64,000 nt of DNA from Oceanobacillus sojae (GCF_007991515.1 NZ_BJYM01000004.1:62001-126000); one strand, 5' to 3'; positions 18,400 through 28,669 are shown, counted from the first letter of the stretch. The notes: a model not told the origin generated them from the sequence alone. Program-made: numbers and translations.

Positions 18400-18972
18400 T
18401 TAATCTTTGTGTTTATGATGAATAAAATCTGGACGAATATCTTCTGCTTCATCATCGGTCATTTCATAATCCCACATAACATCATCTTCATCGTCATCGC
18501 TTTTCCAGTTTGGCTTTACTTTTACACAGATTTTTGTTTCACCAATAATCTGAACAACAAATTCACGTTCAATATCGATAGACACACTTCCACCTTTATC
18601 TGAAATCATGCACTCTAAGCAGTTGGGCTGCTGAAGCACTTTTGCAATAATATCGTATTCATCATTAATACAATTATCATCCTTCACAGATAAAGGAACT
18701 AAATCTGTATACTCCACCCTTTCTGTAACAACCTCTGTTTTCGTGTTGTCGTTGTAAGAATACCATACATTAATATCATAACTGCCACTGATAATGACAG
18801 TATCCTCAGACTTCTTCTTTGCGTGGTACAAATGGTTAATTACCCAGCATCCAAGAATACTTGTCGGACGATGGCTTGGAGTTATGGTATGGGTATCTTT
18901 GGTGAATTTTCTGCCTTTACCACATACTGCTTTCGTAATGATTTCTCTATATTCTTTATCAAGAAAAGTCAT
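18400..18972 (-). CDS. cotE: Outer spore coat morphogenetic protein CotE
   Basis: A 190-residue protein matching B. subtilis CotE through [39 protein letters not shown] and [12 protein letters not shown], with the typical very acidic C-terminal tail, here also carrying HHKHKD. CotE directs assembly of the outer coat on the mother-cell side of the forespore. The start at 18972 is preferred because GAGGAGG lies 11 bases upstream; an upstream in-frame ATG at 19014 has no binding site. It sits between ymcA and mutS, as in other bacilli. Confidence 0.95.
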   Translation of the reverse strand: MTFLDKEYREIITKAVCGKGRKFTKDTHTITPSHRPTSILGCWVINHLYHAKKKSEDTVIISGSYDINVWYSYNDNTKTEVVTERVEYTDLVPLSVKDDNCINDEYDIIAKVLQQPNCLECMISDKGGSVSIDIEREFVVQIIGETKICVKVKPNWKSDDDEDDVMWDYEMTDDEAEDIRPDFIHHKHKD

Positions 18973-19003
18973 GATACATTTTACCTCCTCTTTTTTCATA
19001 GTC

Positions 19004-19011
19004 ATTTTATG
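19004..19011 (-). promoter_or_regulatory. Possible sigma-E -10 element of cotE
   Basis: CATAAAAT on the minus strand differs from the sigma-E -10 consensus CATACAAT at one base and lies about 30 bp before the chosen cotE start. The -35 match is poor. B. subtilis cotE is transcribed by sigma-E and sigma-K. Confidence 0.3.
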
Positions 19012-19164
19012 CACGGCAAATACCTAAAGTGCATAACTATTGCCAAGAAAAAAGAAAAGGAGCCGCCTCATAATAGCTTGAAAGGTTTTTATTTTTAAAA
19101 ATGGGCTAAAAGTGGGCGCCTTTAACTGCTATAATGATGAATTTCTCTTTTTATATTCAGCGAT

Positions 19165-19197
19165 AAAGAAAAGCCGGACAAATAACTGTCCGACTTT
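19165..19197 (-). terminator. Terminator of miaB-ymcA
   Basis: On the minus strand AAGTCGGACA pairs with TGTCCGGCTT, loop GTTATT, followed by TTC and T-rich sequence. Confidence 0.8.
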
Positions 19198-19231
19198 ATC
19201 TGCTTATTCATTTTATTAAATTGATACAAAA

Positions 19232-19660
19232 TTAGTGCGCACAGCTGGAACTATTTTGTGTTTGCGAACCTGTCTCACCTTTTAGCACATCGCCGCCTGT
19301 AGATTCAATAATATCATTTGTAACTGTACGGGATATTGTTTTGGAAACCAGCTGTAAGACATCATTTACAACAATTTGTGTTTCTTTAAACTCCTGAACA
19401 ACAGGAATTTCATCAATTTCATTTTGTAATCGGTCAATTTCCTGCTCGATCCGCTGTAAGGCTTCCTTCTTATCATAGGCTTGGAAGTTTACCGCCTGTT
19501 TTTGTAAGGTTTTAATTTTCTTAATCAAGCTTTGGACTTTTTTATTCTGGTTTAATTTAGCCTCCACTTGTTTGAAACGTTCAATTTCTTCTGTATTTGC
19601 AAGCATTGCAGCTAATTTTCTTGCTTCATCAAGTACTTCTTTTCGCTCATACATTGCCAT
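19232..19660 (-). CDS. ymcA: RicA/YmcA, RNase Y-associated regulatory factor
   Basis: A 142-residue, mostly helical protein with long coiled-coil-like stretches and the conserved STGGDVLKGETGS near the C-terminus, ending CAH. This matches YmcA (RicA), which with YlbF and YaaT forms a complex that modulates RNase Y cleavage and is required for sporulation, competence and biofilms in B. subtilis. The start at 19660 has GAGGTGG seven bases upstream. It follows miaB by one base; rny itself lies 3 kb away in the same block. Confidence 0.92.
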   Translation of the reverse strand: MAMYERKEVLDEARKLAAMLANTEEIERFKQVEAKLNQNKKVQSLIKKIKTLQKQAVNFQAYDKKEALQRIEQEIDRLQNEIDEIPVVQEFKETQIVVNDVLQLVSKTISRTVTNDIIESTGGDVLKGETGSQTQNSSSCAH

Positions 19661-19661
19661 C

Positions 19662-21221
19662 TTATTCCACCTCAACTCTATTCTCGGCCATTACACCGTT
19701 TAGTGACCATGTTTTCGTGTCTGTAATTTCTACCTCAACAATCTGCCCAATTACGGATTTAGGTCCTTTAAAGTTTACTAATTTATTCCGTTCTGTATAG
19801 CCGGCAAGAACATCTGGATCCTTCTTACTCTCTCCTTCAACAAGCACCTTAACAACTTCACCCTGATAAGTCTTCATTGATTCTGCTGATTGCTTATTAA
19901 CCAGCTCATTTAAACGATATAAGCGCTGTTTTTTTACTTCTTCGGGTACATCATCTTTCTTTCTGGCAGCAGGTGTGCCTTCCCGTGGTGAATAGATGTA
20001 AGTATAAGCTGCTTCGAATCCTACTTCTTCCATTAATGTCATCGTTTCTTCAAACTGCTCTTCCGTTTCGTTCGGGAAGCCGACAATAATGTCTGTCGTA
20101 AGTGTCGCGTTAGGCATTGCTTCACGAATTTTTCGAACCAATTCTAAATATTCTTCCCTGGTATACTTACGATTCATTTTCTTTAATATTTCGCTGCTTC
20201 CAGATTGAACTGGCAAATGAATATGATCCAAAAGATTTCCGCCCTGTGCCAGAACTTCAATTAAACGATCATCAAAGTCGCGGGGATGCGAGGTTGTAAA
20301 CCGGACACGCGGGATGTCAATTTTATGAATATCATCCATTAAATCGCCTAAGCCATATTCAATATCTTCAAAGTCTTTTCCATACGCGTTCACATTTTGA
20401 CCGAGAAGCGTAACCTCTTTATAGCCCTGTGCGACAAGGTGACGTACTTCCTGAATAATATCCTGAGGACGGCGGCTGCGTTCTTTCCCTCGTGTCATTG
20501 GTACAATACAGTATGTACAGAACTTATCACAACCGTACATAATATTAACCCATGCTTTGATTTTACCTTTACGTACTTTCGGCAGATTCTCAATAATGTC
20601 GCCTTCTTTAGACCACACTTCAACAATCATTTCTTTACCGAACAATGCTTCTTTGACAAGATGCGGCAGACGGTGAATATTATGTGTTCCAAAAATCAAA
20701 TCAATATGCTGATGTTTTTTCAAAATCCGGTCTACCACGGATTCTTCCTGTGACATACAGCCGCATACGCCAATAATAAGATCCGGTTTTTCCAATTTCA
20801 ACGGTTTTAAATGCCCAATTTCACCGAATACTTTATTTTCAGCATTTTCACGGATAGCACAAGTATTAAGCAGGATAATATCCGCTTCTTCCGTTACATT
20901 TGTGGACTCATAGCCCATCTCAGATAAAATACCAGCCATTACTTCTGTATCATGCTCGTTCATTTGACAGCCATAGGTTCGTATTAGAAACTTTTTGCCT
21001 TCCCCAATTCGTTGCATATCCTCCGGGATAGAGAAATCATAATGAAACTGAATATCTTCCTTGCGACGTTTTCTCGCTTTCTTTATATCTGGAGCTTGCG
21101 GCTCATATTCCGCATGAAAATATTTAGCGATTAATTCTTCACTGGATGTATTCTTAATTCGTTCAATATTTGCTTCTTCGCTACGAATCTGGGCCTGCTG
21201 TTTACGTTGTTCTTCGTTCAT
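19662..21221 (-). CDS. miaB: tRNA-2-methylthio-N6-dimethylallyladenosine synthase
   Basis: A 519-residue radical-SAM methylthiotransferase. The N-terminal UPF0004 domain has [10 protein letters not shown] near 82-91. The radical-SAM cluster motif is in [16 protein letters not shown] near residue 230 (CxxxCxxC). A C-terminal TRAM domain ends about NRVEVE. It adds the methylthio group to i6A37 made by MiaA. The N-terminal extension of about 60 residues is typical of Bacillus MiaB. ATG behind AAGGGGG. Confidence 0.96.
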   Translation of the reverse strand: MNEEQRKQQAQIRSEEANIERIKNTSSEELIAKYFHAEYEPQAPDIKKARKRRKEDIQFHYDFSIPEDMQRIGEGKKFLIRTYGCQMNEHDTEVMAGILSEMGYESTNVTEEADIILLNTCAIRENAENKVFGEIGHLKPLKLEKPDLIIGVCGCMSQEESVVDRILKKHQHIDLIFGTHNIHRLPHLVKEALFGKEMIVEVWSKEGDIIENLPKVRKGKIKAWVNIMYGCDKFCTYCIVPMTRGKERSRRPQDIIQEVRHLVAQGYKEVTLLGQNVNAYGKDFEDIEYGLGDLMDDIHKIDIPRVRFTTSHPRDFDDRLIEVLAQGGNLLDHIHLPVQSGSSEILKKMNRKYTREEYLELVRKIREAMPNATLTTDIIVGFPNETEEQFEETMTLMEEVGFEAAYTYIYSPREGTPAARKKDDVPEEVKKQRLYRLNELVNKQSAESMKTYQGEVVKVLVEGESKKDPDVLAGYTERNKLVNFKGPKSVIGQIVEVEITDTKTWSLNGVMAENRVEVE

Positions 21222-21322
21222 CAGGTTGATCCCCCTTCTTTCATCGATTCATATGTATTGATGCACTAACTTACAGTATAAAGCCTACAGAAAAATTGTA
21301 CAATACTCAAGGCTGTAAACAT

Positions 21323-21364
21323 TAAAAAAATCTCTTTTTTCAAATTTGAAAAAAGAGATTTTTT
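21323..21364 (-). terminator. Terminator of spoVS
   Basis: Perfect palindrome centred on CAAATTTG with arms AAAAATCTCTTTTTT and its complement, bordered by A and T runs on both sides, so it could act in both directions. The only gene reading toward it is spoVS. Confidence 0.85.
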
Positions 21365-21479
21365 CTGATTCATAAAGAAATAATTGCTAAATTACCAATT
21401 AATTTGAGAACGGGTATGCTTCTGTCCAATTGGGCAGTATATATGCCTCTTCTTATTGAACAGATGCGCGAAACACCCC

Positions 21480-21740
21480 TTATCTTGGCTCAATAATTAA
21501 CTTAATAGCTGTACGTTCCTCATTATCAATTAAAATATCTGTAAATGCTGGTATACAGATTAAATCGACCCCACTTGGTGCTACAAAACCGCGAGCTATA
21601 GCAACTGCTTTGACGGATTGATTCAATGCTCCCGCACCGATTGCCTGGATTTCAGCCGTACCCCGTTCCCTAAGTACATTTGCCAAAGCTCCTGCCACTG
21701 AGTTTGGATTTGATTTTGCTGAAACTTTTAAAACTTCCAT
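21480..21740 (-). CDS. spoVS: Stage V sporulation protein S
   Basis: An 86-residue Alba-like small protein, almost identical to B. subtilis SpoVS: MEVLKVSAKSNPNSVAGALA, IQAIGAGALNQSVKAVAIAR and DLICIPAFTDILIDNEERTA. It acts in spore coat assembly and septation; the fold suggests nucleic-acid binding. The ATG at 21740 is used rather than the GTG three bases upstream, giving the usual length, with GAGGAGG eight bases before it. Monocistronic, with a strong terminator. Confidence 0.96.
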   Translation of the reverse strand: MEVLKVSAKSNPNSVAGALANVLRERGTAEIQAIGAGALNQSVKAVAIARGFVAPSGVDLICIPAFTDILIDNEERTAIKLIIEPR

Positions 21741-21831
21741 CACTAGTACCTCCTCATGTGCTATTTATACATTTATTGCTACTATTTCTCCTGGAGATGT
21801 ATACCTTGTTCGACTGGACAATAAGCAGATA

Positions 21832-22629
21832 TTATGCAAAGAAGGGGTGATCGTCATTAATGATAATCCTTGCAATGCTTAATGCTTTACCAGTCGAATC
21901 GTCCGTACTAATAAATACTCCATTTAGTTGTGTTCTTCCCTTTTTTTCGATTTCGAAACGTACTGGAAGGGAAGTTTGAAATCTTTTAATAACGGATTCC
22001 TTCTCCACGCCTAATATCGCATCATACGGTCCTGTCATCCCCACATCTGATATATATGCAGTACCACCGGGCAATATTCTTTCATCAGCAGTTTGTGTAT
22101 GGGTATGTGTGCCGACAACAGCTGTTACTCTTCCGTCTAAATACCAGCCAATTGCTTGTTTCTCACTTGTTGCTTCCCCATGAAAGTCTACAAAAACCGT
22201 TTTGGTTCTTTTTTTAGCCTCCTCAACTAACTGATCCGCTTTTTCAAATGGATCATCAATTGGCGGAAGGAATGTTCTTCCTTGCAGATTAATCACGGCA
22301 GCTTCTTTCCCATTAATATTCGTATAAGTAATGCCTTTTCCAGGATTATTTTCTGGAAAATTTGCCGGGCGGATCATAGCCGGTGCCTGATCAATAAACT
22401 CAAAAATTTCTTTTTTATCCCAAGTGTGGTTTCCCATTGTAATGACATGAGCACCTGCTTGCAGAAATTGCTTATAAATTTTTTCTGTGATTCCTTTTCC
22501 TGCAGCGGCATTCTCTCCATTTATAATGGTTAAATTCGGCTTATATTTTTCTTTTAATTTCGGCAAGTACTCCGTAATCATATCTCTTCCCGGAGAACCT
22601 ACAACATCACCAATAAATAATATTTTCAT
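21832..22629 (-). CDS. ymdB: YmdB family metallophosphodiesterase
   Basis: A 265-residue calcineurin-like phosphoesterase. Metal ligands are visible in GDVVGSPGR (residues 7-15), NGENAAAGKG, MGNHTWD, VDFHGEATSEK and GTHTHTQTAD. In B. subtilis YmdB is a phosphodiesterase that hydrolyses 2',3'-cyclic nucleotides and affects biofilm gene expression, and it is encoded beside rny as here. The start at 22629 gives the family length; 24 upstream codons have no support. Confidence 0.94.
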   Translation of the reverse strand: MKILFIGDVVGSPGRDMITEYLPKLKEKYKPNLTIINGENAAAGKGITEKIYKQFLQAGAHVITMGNHTWDKKEIFEFIDQAPAMIRPANFPENNPGKGITYTNINGKEAAVINLQGRTFLPPIDDPFEKADQLVEEAKKRTKTVFVDFHGEATSEKQAIGWYLDGRVTAVVGTHTHTQTADERILPGGTAYISDVGMTGPYDAILGVEKESVIKRFQTSLPVRFEIEKKGRTQLNGVFISTDDSTGKALSIARIIINDDHPFFA

Positions 22630-22927
22630 TATTATCCAACCTTCCTTTGCTCCTGCTACATACACCCATATTATAATTCTCAAAAAAGGAGTCAATACCA
22701 AAATCTATGGGGACAAACAGCATTGAATTTGTTACTAGCAGCCGTTACGAAATACACTACGCTAGTTAAGTATCATTATCATAAGTATTCATATATTCCA
22801 CCCATAGATTTTTGCTGAAAAACTCGAAAAAGAATCAGAACTTTTTTATTTTCTTTAAAATACAGGATAGCTTATTTTACCTGAAAAAGTAAATGTATGC
22901 TCATCCTCAAATTTATATTTTTTATAG

Positions 22928-22961
22928 AACAAAAAAACAAAGGCGACATATGCCGCCCTTG
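22928..22961 (-). terminator. Terminator of rny
   Basis: On the minus strand AAGGGCGGC pairs with GTCGCCTTT around ATAT and is followed by GTTTTTTTG. It overlaps the region immediately after the rny stop. Confidence 0.8.
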
Positions 22962-22964
22962 CTT

Positions 22965-24527
22965 TTATTTTGCGTATTCAACTGCTCTTGTTTCCCGAAT
23001 AACCGTAATCTTAATATGTCCAGGGTAGTCGAGCTCCCCTTCAATACGTTTTCTGATATCACGTGCAATTCTCGCTGATTCCATGTCATCAATATCATCA
23101 GGACGAACCATGATACGAATTTCACGACCGGCTTGGATAGCAAATGACTTCTCTACGCCTTCAAATGACTCAGATATCTCTTCCAGTTTTTCTAGACGCT
23201 TGATATAATTTTCAAGTGTTTCACTTCGAGCTCCTGGTCTGGCAGCAGAAAGTGCATCTGCAGCTGCAACTAATACAGCGATAACGGAGGTTGCCTCTTC
23301 ATCTCCGTGGTGGGAAGCAATTGAATTTATAACAACTTCAGGTTCTTTGTATTTCATTGCCAATTCTTTACCAATTTCAACGTGACTGCCTTCCACTTCA
23401 TGATCTATCGCTTTTCCGATATCATGCAGCAGGCCGGCTCTTTTAGCAAGATTTATATCTTCACCTAATTCAGCCGCCAGCAGTCCTGACAAGTAAGCAA
23501 CTTCCATTGAGTGCTTCAAGACATTTTGACCGTAGCTTGTACGATATTTCAAACGACCCAGAATCTTTACAAGATCCGGATGTAATCCATGGACTCCAAC
23601 TTCAAATGTTGTTTCTTCACCCACTTCACGTATATATTCATCAACATCACGTCTTGATTTTTCAACCATCTCTTCAATACGTGCCGGATGAATTCTACCA
23701 TCTTGTACAAGTCTTTCTAATGCCATTCGTGCGATTTCACGCCGTATCGGATCAAAACCGGAAAGAATAACTGCTTCAGGGGTATCATCAATAATTAAAT
23801 CAATTCCTGTTAATGTTTCTAATGTACGGATATTCCGTCCTTCTCTACCGATAATGCGGCCTTTCATCTCATCGTTTGGCAAGTTCACAACAGAGACCGT
23901 TGTTTCAGCAACGTGATCAGCTGCGCATCTTTGAAGTGCAAGTGATAAGATATTTTTCGCTTTCTTATCTGCTTCTTCATTCGCACGATTTTCAGCTTCT
24001 TTAATCATTACCGCTGATTCGTGCTGTACTTCTTTTTCGATACGCTCTAAAATAAGTTGTCTCGCTTGTTCGGTTGTATATCCTGAAATGCGCTCAAGCT
24101 CAGCTTGCTGCTCGTCTTTCATAGCTTCCACTTTGCTTTTCATTTCTTCAATTTGTTGTTGTTGTTCCACTAAAGTTTGTTCTTTCTGTTCAAGCAGAAC
24201 TTCACGTTTGTCTAATGTTTCACTTTTTCTGTCCAGATTTTCTTCTTTTTGCATCAGACGATTTTCTTGCTTCTGAGCTTCCATACGACGCTCACGAATC
24301 TCATCTTCGGCTTGCTGACGAAGCTTGTGATTCTCATCCTTTGCTTCCAGAAGCGCCTCTTTCTTAGCAGCATCTGCATTTCTACGTGCTTCGTCCATAA
24401 TTTGTTTAGCTAATGTTTCCGCACTAGAAATCTTAGCTTCTGCAATAGATTTACGTACCAGATAACCAACAACAATACCGACGACTAGAGCAAGCAAAAT
24501 GGAGATGATAATAATAGCTGTGTTCAT
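22965..24527 (-). CDS. rny: Ribonuclease Y
   Basis: A 520-residue protein: an N-terminal membrane anchor (residues 3-25), a long charged coiled coil to about residue 200, a KH domain with [20 protein letters not shown], and an HD domain with [17 protein letters not shown] near residue 360. It is the membrane-bound endoribonuclease that initiates mRNA turnover in Firmicutes. ATG behind GGAGGTGAAGTT. In B. subtilis pbpX lies between rny and recA; here that gap has no gene. Confidence 0.97.
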   Translation of the reverse strand: MNTAIIIISILLALVVGIVVGYLVRKSIAEAKISSAETLAKQIMDEARRNADAAKKEALLEAKDENHKLRQQAEDEIRERRMEAQKQENRLMQKEENLDRKSETLDKREVLLEQKEQTLVEQQQQIEEMKSKVEAMKDEQQAELERISGYTTEQARQLILERIEKEVQHESAVMIKEAENRANEEADKKAKNILSLALQRCAADHVAETTVSVVNLPNDEMKGRIIGREGRNIRTLETLTGIDLIIDDTPEAVILSGFDPIRREIARMALERLVQDGRIHPARIEEMVEKSRRDVDEYIREVGEETTFEVGVHGLHPDLVKILGRLKYRTSYGQNVLKHSMEVAYLSGLLAAELGEDINLAKRAGLLHDIGKAIDHEVEGSHVEIGKELAMKYKEPEVVINSIASHHGDEEATSVIAVLVAAADALSAARPGARSETLENYIKRLEKLEEISESFEGVEKSFAIQAGREIRIMVRPDDIDDMESARIARDIRKRIEGELDYPGHIKITVIRETRAVEYAK

Positions 24528-25182
24528 AACTTCACCTCCTATTGCCTATAAAATTGTAAATTGCGTATTTGTCGGCATATCACATTTTCAAATGCATTAA
24601 AATAAAGGTAATTTCATAATACAAATTATAAAATTATACACTATTAATATTAATTCTCACCAGCCTGAATGTCAAGGAGCACCCGATATATAAATTAAAA
24701 TATATTCGAAATTTTGTTATATAGTTTGTTTATAAGAACAAACCCCTGCAAAACATCCTATAGTTTAAGAGTGTGCTACTCTTGACGAAACGCCGATGAT
24801 ATCAGGTTTCCGGTATACATTTAGCTGTTCCGAAATGTGTTATTTCCTCCCGTTTTTGACATTCAGAGCTGGGTATAGTATTCCTGAACTTCAGAACAAA
24901 AGCGCAGAACGCCTGCTTAAAAACGTAGAGATTGCGCCCCCGGTCTTTGGGGGTGGTTCGACCTTGGTCGAACTTCCTTTACTTTAAACCGATGTTGACT
25001 TTCACCCACAGGGCATAAGTGCGACTTTACCTCTGTCTACGCCTGACGGCTTGACAATCGCTAAGTCTTCTTTATCGCAGGGCGTGACGTGAAATCTCTA
25101 AAGTTTGGCGCTCGGAGCTGGACGCGGCTGTTTTTCTATAAATAGTTATCCACAAGGCAATAATTCTATAATTTCCTGGCAA
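24528..25182. other. Intergenic region between recA and rny with a GC-rich multi-hairpin block
   Basis: About 650 bp without a gene. Visible hairpins: GTTTGTT/AACAAAC (24725-24742), AAGAGT/ACTCTT (24767-24783), a CCCC/GGGG stem near 24937-24953, and GTTCGACC/GGTCGAAC (24956-24973). The stretch 24955-25130 is clearly richer in GC than its surroundings. It ends (minus strand, 25129 to 25108) with GCCGCGTCCAGCTCCGAGCG, which resembles a GC-rich palindromic repeat I recall from other Bacillaceae genomes. A single perfect DnaA box lies at 25146-25154. Confidence 0.5.
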
Positions 25183-25217
25183 CAAAAAAACCATAGCACA
25201 GGTGTACTATGGTTTTT
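25183..25217 (-). terminator. Terminator of recA
   Basis: AAAAACCATAGTACA with TGTGCTATGGTTTTTTT on the minus strand, loop of about four bases, with a T-run on the 3' side. Confidence 0.88.
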
Positions 25218-25241
25218 GAGTGAGGTACAAAGCAGGTTATA

Positions 25242-26285
25242 TTAAAGATCCAGGCTTTCCTGCTCTTCTTTTGATTTTTCTTCAGGCTGTTCCAAGTCTT
25301 TGTCGAGCTCATAATGATCACGAATTGCTGCGCTGATTTCTTCAAATAATGCTTCATTTTCCTTCAGGAATATTTTAGCATTCTCTCTGCCTTGACCTAA
25401 ACGGTCTCCATTATAAGAATACCAGGCACCGCTTTTTTGTACGATATCAAGATCCGAGCCAATATCAAGGACCTCTCCTTCTTTGGAAACACCTTTACCA
25501 TACATAATATCTACTTCAGCCTGTTTGAACGGAGGTGCTACTTTGTTTTTCACAACCTTAATACGGGCTTTATTCCCTACCACGTCATTGCCAACCTTAA
25601 GTGTTTCGGCACGGCGCACTTCCAGTCTTACAGAAGAATAGAATTTTAATGCACGGCCGCCAGGAGTAGTTTCTGGATTTCCAAACATAACGCCTACTTT
25701 TTCACGGATCTGGTTAATAAAAATAGCTGTCGTTTTTGATTTATTAATTGCCCCTGAAAGCTTACGAAGTGCCTGCGACATTAATCTTGCCTGCAAGCCG
25801 ACATGAGAGTCTCCCATTTCCCCTTCAATCTCTGCTTTTGGTACAAGTGCTGCTACAGAGTCTACAACAACAATATCTACTGCACCGCTTCGAACAAGCG
25901 CTTCAGCAATTTCCAAAGCTTGTTCTCCTGTATCCGGCTGCGATAGCAGAAGTTCATCAATATTAACGCCTAAAGCTCTTGCATAGATGGGATCTAATGC
26001 ATGCTCTGCGTCAATAAAAGCTGCCTGACCACCTTTTTTTTGAGCTTCTGCAATAGCATGAAGCGCAACGGTAGTTTTACCGGAAGATTCCGGACCATAT
26101 ATCTCTACTACTCTTCCTTTCGGATACCCGCCAATTCCAAGAGCTACATCTAAAGCCAATGAACCACTTGGAATAGTTGCCATCTTAGGTATTTCATGTT
26201 CCCCCATTTTCATAATAGAACCTTTACCAAATTGTTTCTCTATTTGTCTTAAAGCCATATCTAAAGCTTGTTGTTTATCACTCAC
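25242..26285 (-). CDS. recA: Recombinase RecA
   Basis: A 347-residue protein with Walker [10 protein letters not shown] at 64-72, [11 protein letters not shown] (Walker B), the conserved [16 protein letters not shown] loop and an acidic C-terminal tail. It polymerises on single-stranded DNA for strand exchange and stimulates LexA self-cleavage. GTG start at 26285 behind GGAGG. Own promoter with a LexA-type operator and own terminator, so it is a single-gene unit. Confidence 0.98.
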   Translation of the reverse strand: MSDKQQALDMALRQIEKQFGKGSIMKMGEHEIPKMATIPSGSLALDVALGIGGYPKGRVVEIYGPESSGKTTVALHAIAEAQKKGGQAAFIDAEHALDPIYARALGVNIDELLLSQPDTGEQALEIAEALVRSGAVDIVVVDSVAALVPKAEIEGEMGDSHVGLQARLMSQALRKLSGAINKSKTTAIFINQIREKVGVMFGNPETTPGGRALKFYSSVRLEVRRAETLKVGNDVVGNKARIKVVKNKVAPPFKQAEVDIMYGKGVSKEGEVLDIGSDLDIVQKSGAWYSYNGDRLGQGRENAKIFLKENEALFEEISAAIRDHYELDKDLEQPEEKSKEEQESLDL

Positions 26286-26315
26286 CGAAACTACCTCCTT
26301 TATCTATCTTTATCC

Positions 26316-26345
26316 ATCATACAACGTTTTTACATATTTAACAAG
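26316..26345 (-). promoter_or_regulatory. Candidate recA promoter
   Basis: Minus strand: TTGTTT (26345-26340), 18-bp spacer, TATGAT (26321-26316). Located 31 bp before the start codon and next to the LexA-type operator. Confidence 0.6.
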
Positions 26346-26354
26346 CAAAAAGAC

Positions 26355-26368
26355 GAATAAATGTTCTG
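26355..26368. promoter_or_regulatory. LexA (SOS) operator upstream of recA
   Basis: CGAATAAATGTTCT matches the Bacillus SOS box CGAACRNRYGTTYG at all specified positions but two (T for C at 5 and T for G at 14). It lies about 10 bp upstream of the recA -35 element, consistent with LexA repression relieved by DNA damage. Confidence 0.7.
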
Positions 26369-26513
26369 CTATTTTTATATCAGATTTTACTTCAAAAATT
26401 AAAATCTATACATTCTTTTGTTCAAAAATGCCTAATTCTCTCTCTTATATAAACTGAATTATTAAATCTGCCTCTTTTGTAATAAAAATAAAACTTTCAT
26501 TCACCTTAAAAAA

Positions 26514-27761
26514 TTATTTTAAGTATTGATATAATAATTCAAAGCCTTTTAATGCAGCTCTTTCACGGATATTATTACGGTTTCCTGATAAAAGGATAGA
26601 GCTTGACTCTACAATTTTCTCTTCATCAAAAATAGCAATATAGACTTGTCCGACCGGTTTTTCTTCCTGCGTATCAGGACCGGCAACCCCTGTAAAAGAA
26701 ATAGCCATTGGTGTATTTAATTTAAAAGCTGCCTGTTCAGCCATCTTTTCAGCACATTCCTTACTCACCACACCGTATTCAGCAATCCATTCCGGAGATA
26801 AATCTAATAAAGATTTCTTTGCAGATGTTTGATAAGTAATTAAACTGCCTGCAAAAACATTGGAGGCTCCAGCGGCTGACACAAGATTACTAGAGAATAA
26901 TCCTCCTGTTAAACTTTCTGCTGCACCAATTGTTTTTTCTTTTTCAGCTAATAACTCAATAACTTTATTCTCAATCGTCTGATCGTCCTCACCGAAGCAG
27001 TATTCACCGATACGGGCTAAAATTTCCTGCTTTTTATCTGCGACCAGCTTTTGGGCACCTTCTTTCGATGAAGCACTTGCTGTAACCCGGATGACCACAC
27101 CCTGATCCTGAGCAAGGGGAGCTATTGTCGGATTTGTCTGTCCATGAATCATATCTGTCAGTTCATGCTCCAGATTAGATTCGCCGATACCAATAAATTT
27201 TAAGACCGTGGATTGGATTACCTGCTGTTTGCCTGTTAAGTTTTCTAAAAATGGAAATAATTCTTCTGATGAAATTTGCTTCATTTCCCGTGGAACTCCC
27301 GGCAAAAAGAACCAATGTGTATCCTGATAATCTACATACATTCCCGGAGCCATACCAGCATTATTTTTTAAAACACTGGCGCCTTTAAATACTCGGGCCT
27401 GCTTGCGATTATTCGGCGTCATCGTACGGTTGCGTTCTTTAAAATAACTTTCTATCTTCTCCATCGTAGTCTTATCTTCTAGAATTTCAAGGCCGGTCAT
27501 TTGTTCAAAACCTTCACGGGTTAAATCATCCTCTGTAGGCCCTAAACCGCCTGTGACAATGACAATATCCGAACGTGACTGTGCCAGCCGAAATGTCTGC
27601 TCGACACGATCTAAATTATCTCCCACTACGGTATGGTTATAAACATTAATTCCATAAGTAGCTAATTGTTCAGACAGCCACTGGGCATTTGTATTTGCTA
27701 TTTGGCCTAATAATAATTCTGTACCTACTGCAACAATTTCTGCTTGATAATTTTTTGTCAT
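26514..27761 (-). CDS. cinA: Competence/damage-inducible protein CinA
   Basis: A 415-residue two-domain protein. The N-terminal MoaB-like domain has AVGTELLLGQIANTNAQWLS and VTGGLGPTEDDLTREG. The C-terminal nicotinamide-nucleotide amidase domain has AESLTGGLFSSNLVSAAGAS and AISFTGVAGPDTQEEKPVGQ. It probably recycles pyridine-nucleotide by-products. The ATGA overlap with pgsA and proximity to recA follow the usual Bacillus order. Confidence 0.95.
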   Translation of the reverse strand: MTKNYQAEIVAVGTELLLGQIANTNAQWLSEQLATYGINVYNHTVVGDNLDRVEQTFRLAQSRSDIVIVTGGLGPTEDDLTREGFEQMTGLEILEDKTTMEKIESYFKERNRTMTPNNRKQARVFKGASVLKNNAGMAPGMYVDYQDTHWFFLPGVPREMKQISSEELFPFLENLTGKQQVIQSTVLKFIGIGESNLEHELTDMIHGQTNPTIAPLAQDQGVVIRVTASASSKEGAQKLVADKKQEILARIGEYCFGEDDQTIENKVIELLAEKEKTIGAAESLTGGLFSSNLVSAAGASNVFAGSLITYQTSAKKSLLDLSPEWIAEYGVVSKECAEKMAEQAAFKLNTPMAISFTGVAGPDTQEEKPVGQVYIAIFDEEKIVESSSILLSGNRNNIRERAALKGFELLYQYLK

Positions 27762-28336
27762 TTAGAATCCCTCATCACATGCCAGTTTTTAACAAAATAG
27801 TCCACCCCTGAAATAATAGTGAACACTAAAGAAATATATAACATAATCGTACCAAATGGGAAGCTCATATAAGAAAATGGAAAATTATGCAGCAATAAAG
27901 AAGCTATGGCAATCATTTGTGTAGCTGTTTTTAATTTCCCCATACTCCCTGCAGCCAAAACAATTCCTTCACCTGCTGCAACCAGCCTTAATCCAGTAAC
28001 TGCAAACTCTCTGCTGATAATAATAATAACAACCCATGCTGGAGCAAGCTCTATCTCTACTAATAAAATAAGGGCTGCAGAAACAAGCAGCTTGTCTGCT
28101 AAAGGATCCATAAATTTCCCTAAATTGGTAACCAGATTATGTTTTCTTGCATAATAGCCATCTACCCAGTCTGTGCCTGCTGCAATAATAAATATCAGAG
28201 CTGCAGCAAAATGAGCAACGGGTAATTCTGCATTTCCAATATTCCAGCTTCCCCATGGAAAGGGTACTGCCAGTAATATCATAAAAAGCGGTATCATTAA
28301 AATACGAGAAAAAGTTAGTTTATTTGGTAAATTCAT
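27758..28336 (-). CDS. pgsA: CDP-diacylglycerol-glycerol-3-phosphate 3-phosphatidyltransferase
   Basis: A 192-residue membrane enzyme of the CDP-alcohol phosphatidyltransferase family. The catalytic motif DG-x2-AR-x8-G-x3-D-x3-D is seen in DGYYARKHNLVTNLGKFMD followed by PLAD. Several transmembrane helices. It makes phosphatidylglycerophosphate, the committed step to phosphatidylglycerol. Translationally coupled to cinA by a 4-bp overlap. Confidence 0.96.
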   Translation of the reverse strand: MNLPNKLTFSRILMIPLFMILLAVPFPWGSWNIGNAELPVAHFAAALIFIIAAGTDWVDGYYARKHNLVTNLGKFMDPLADKLLVSAALILLVEIELAPAWVVIIIISREFAVTGLRLVAAGEGIVLAAGSMGKLKTATQMIAIASLLLHNFPFSYMSFPFGTIMLYISLVFTIISGVDYFVKNWHVMRDSK

Positions 28337-28363
28337 TTTATATCCTCCATTTTTTCTTATAGT

Positions 28364-28645
28364 ACGTGTTCAAAAAGTCGGATAAATAGGACCAAGAAGT
28401 TTAATACGACTAGTTTTTTCTGAGCGGAACGTATGCTTTATAATACGTGAGTAACGCTCTTGGTGGGGCAAGTAATCGCAAATGTTTCGATGGGACGAGT
28501 AATCTCAGTCCCATCGGAAAAAGCTAGTCAACGCACTTCTCACGTGTTGCGGCGCCTTCTACGTTGTTGCCCACACGACGTACCCGTTCTTAGTAGAAGA
28601 TCCTCTTATCGCCGCGTCATCTTTATTGGACTTTTTGAACATCCT
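28364..28645. repeat. MITE-like mobile repeat with target-site duplication
   Basis: Inverted ends TGTTCAAAAAGTC (28367-28379) and GACTTTTTGAACA (28629-28641). TCTTATAGT occurs on both sides (28355-28363 and 28645-28653), a 9-bp direct duplication that supports insertion by transposition. The interior is palindromic, with CCCATCG-type hairpins similar to the extra module in the 35.3-kb element, and has no coding capacity. It fills the gap between pgsA and the rodZ-like gene. Confidence 0.8.
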
Positions 28646-28669
28646 CTTATAGTGCATCATGTGCATGAA

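Noticed and set aside
18400-19014. Longer CotE beginning at 19014
   Set aside because: The ribosome binding site lies inside this extension; the start at 18972 aligns with B. subtilis CotE.
21744-21831. Sigma-H promoter for spoVS
   Set aside because: AAGGTATA and GAGAAAT are only loosely like the sigma-H consensus; the match is too weak to list.
24796-24987. 63-codon reading frame inside the GC-rich block
   Set aside because: Overlaps hairpin arms and lacks a start signal; the block appears non-coding.
25146-25154. Perfect DnaA box TTATCCACA between recA and rny
   Set aside because: Single site with no neighbours; a chance match is plausible in 64 kb.
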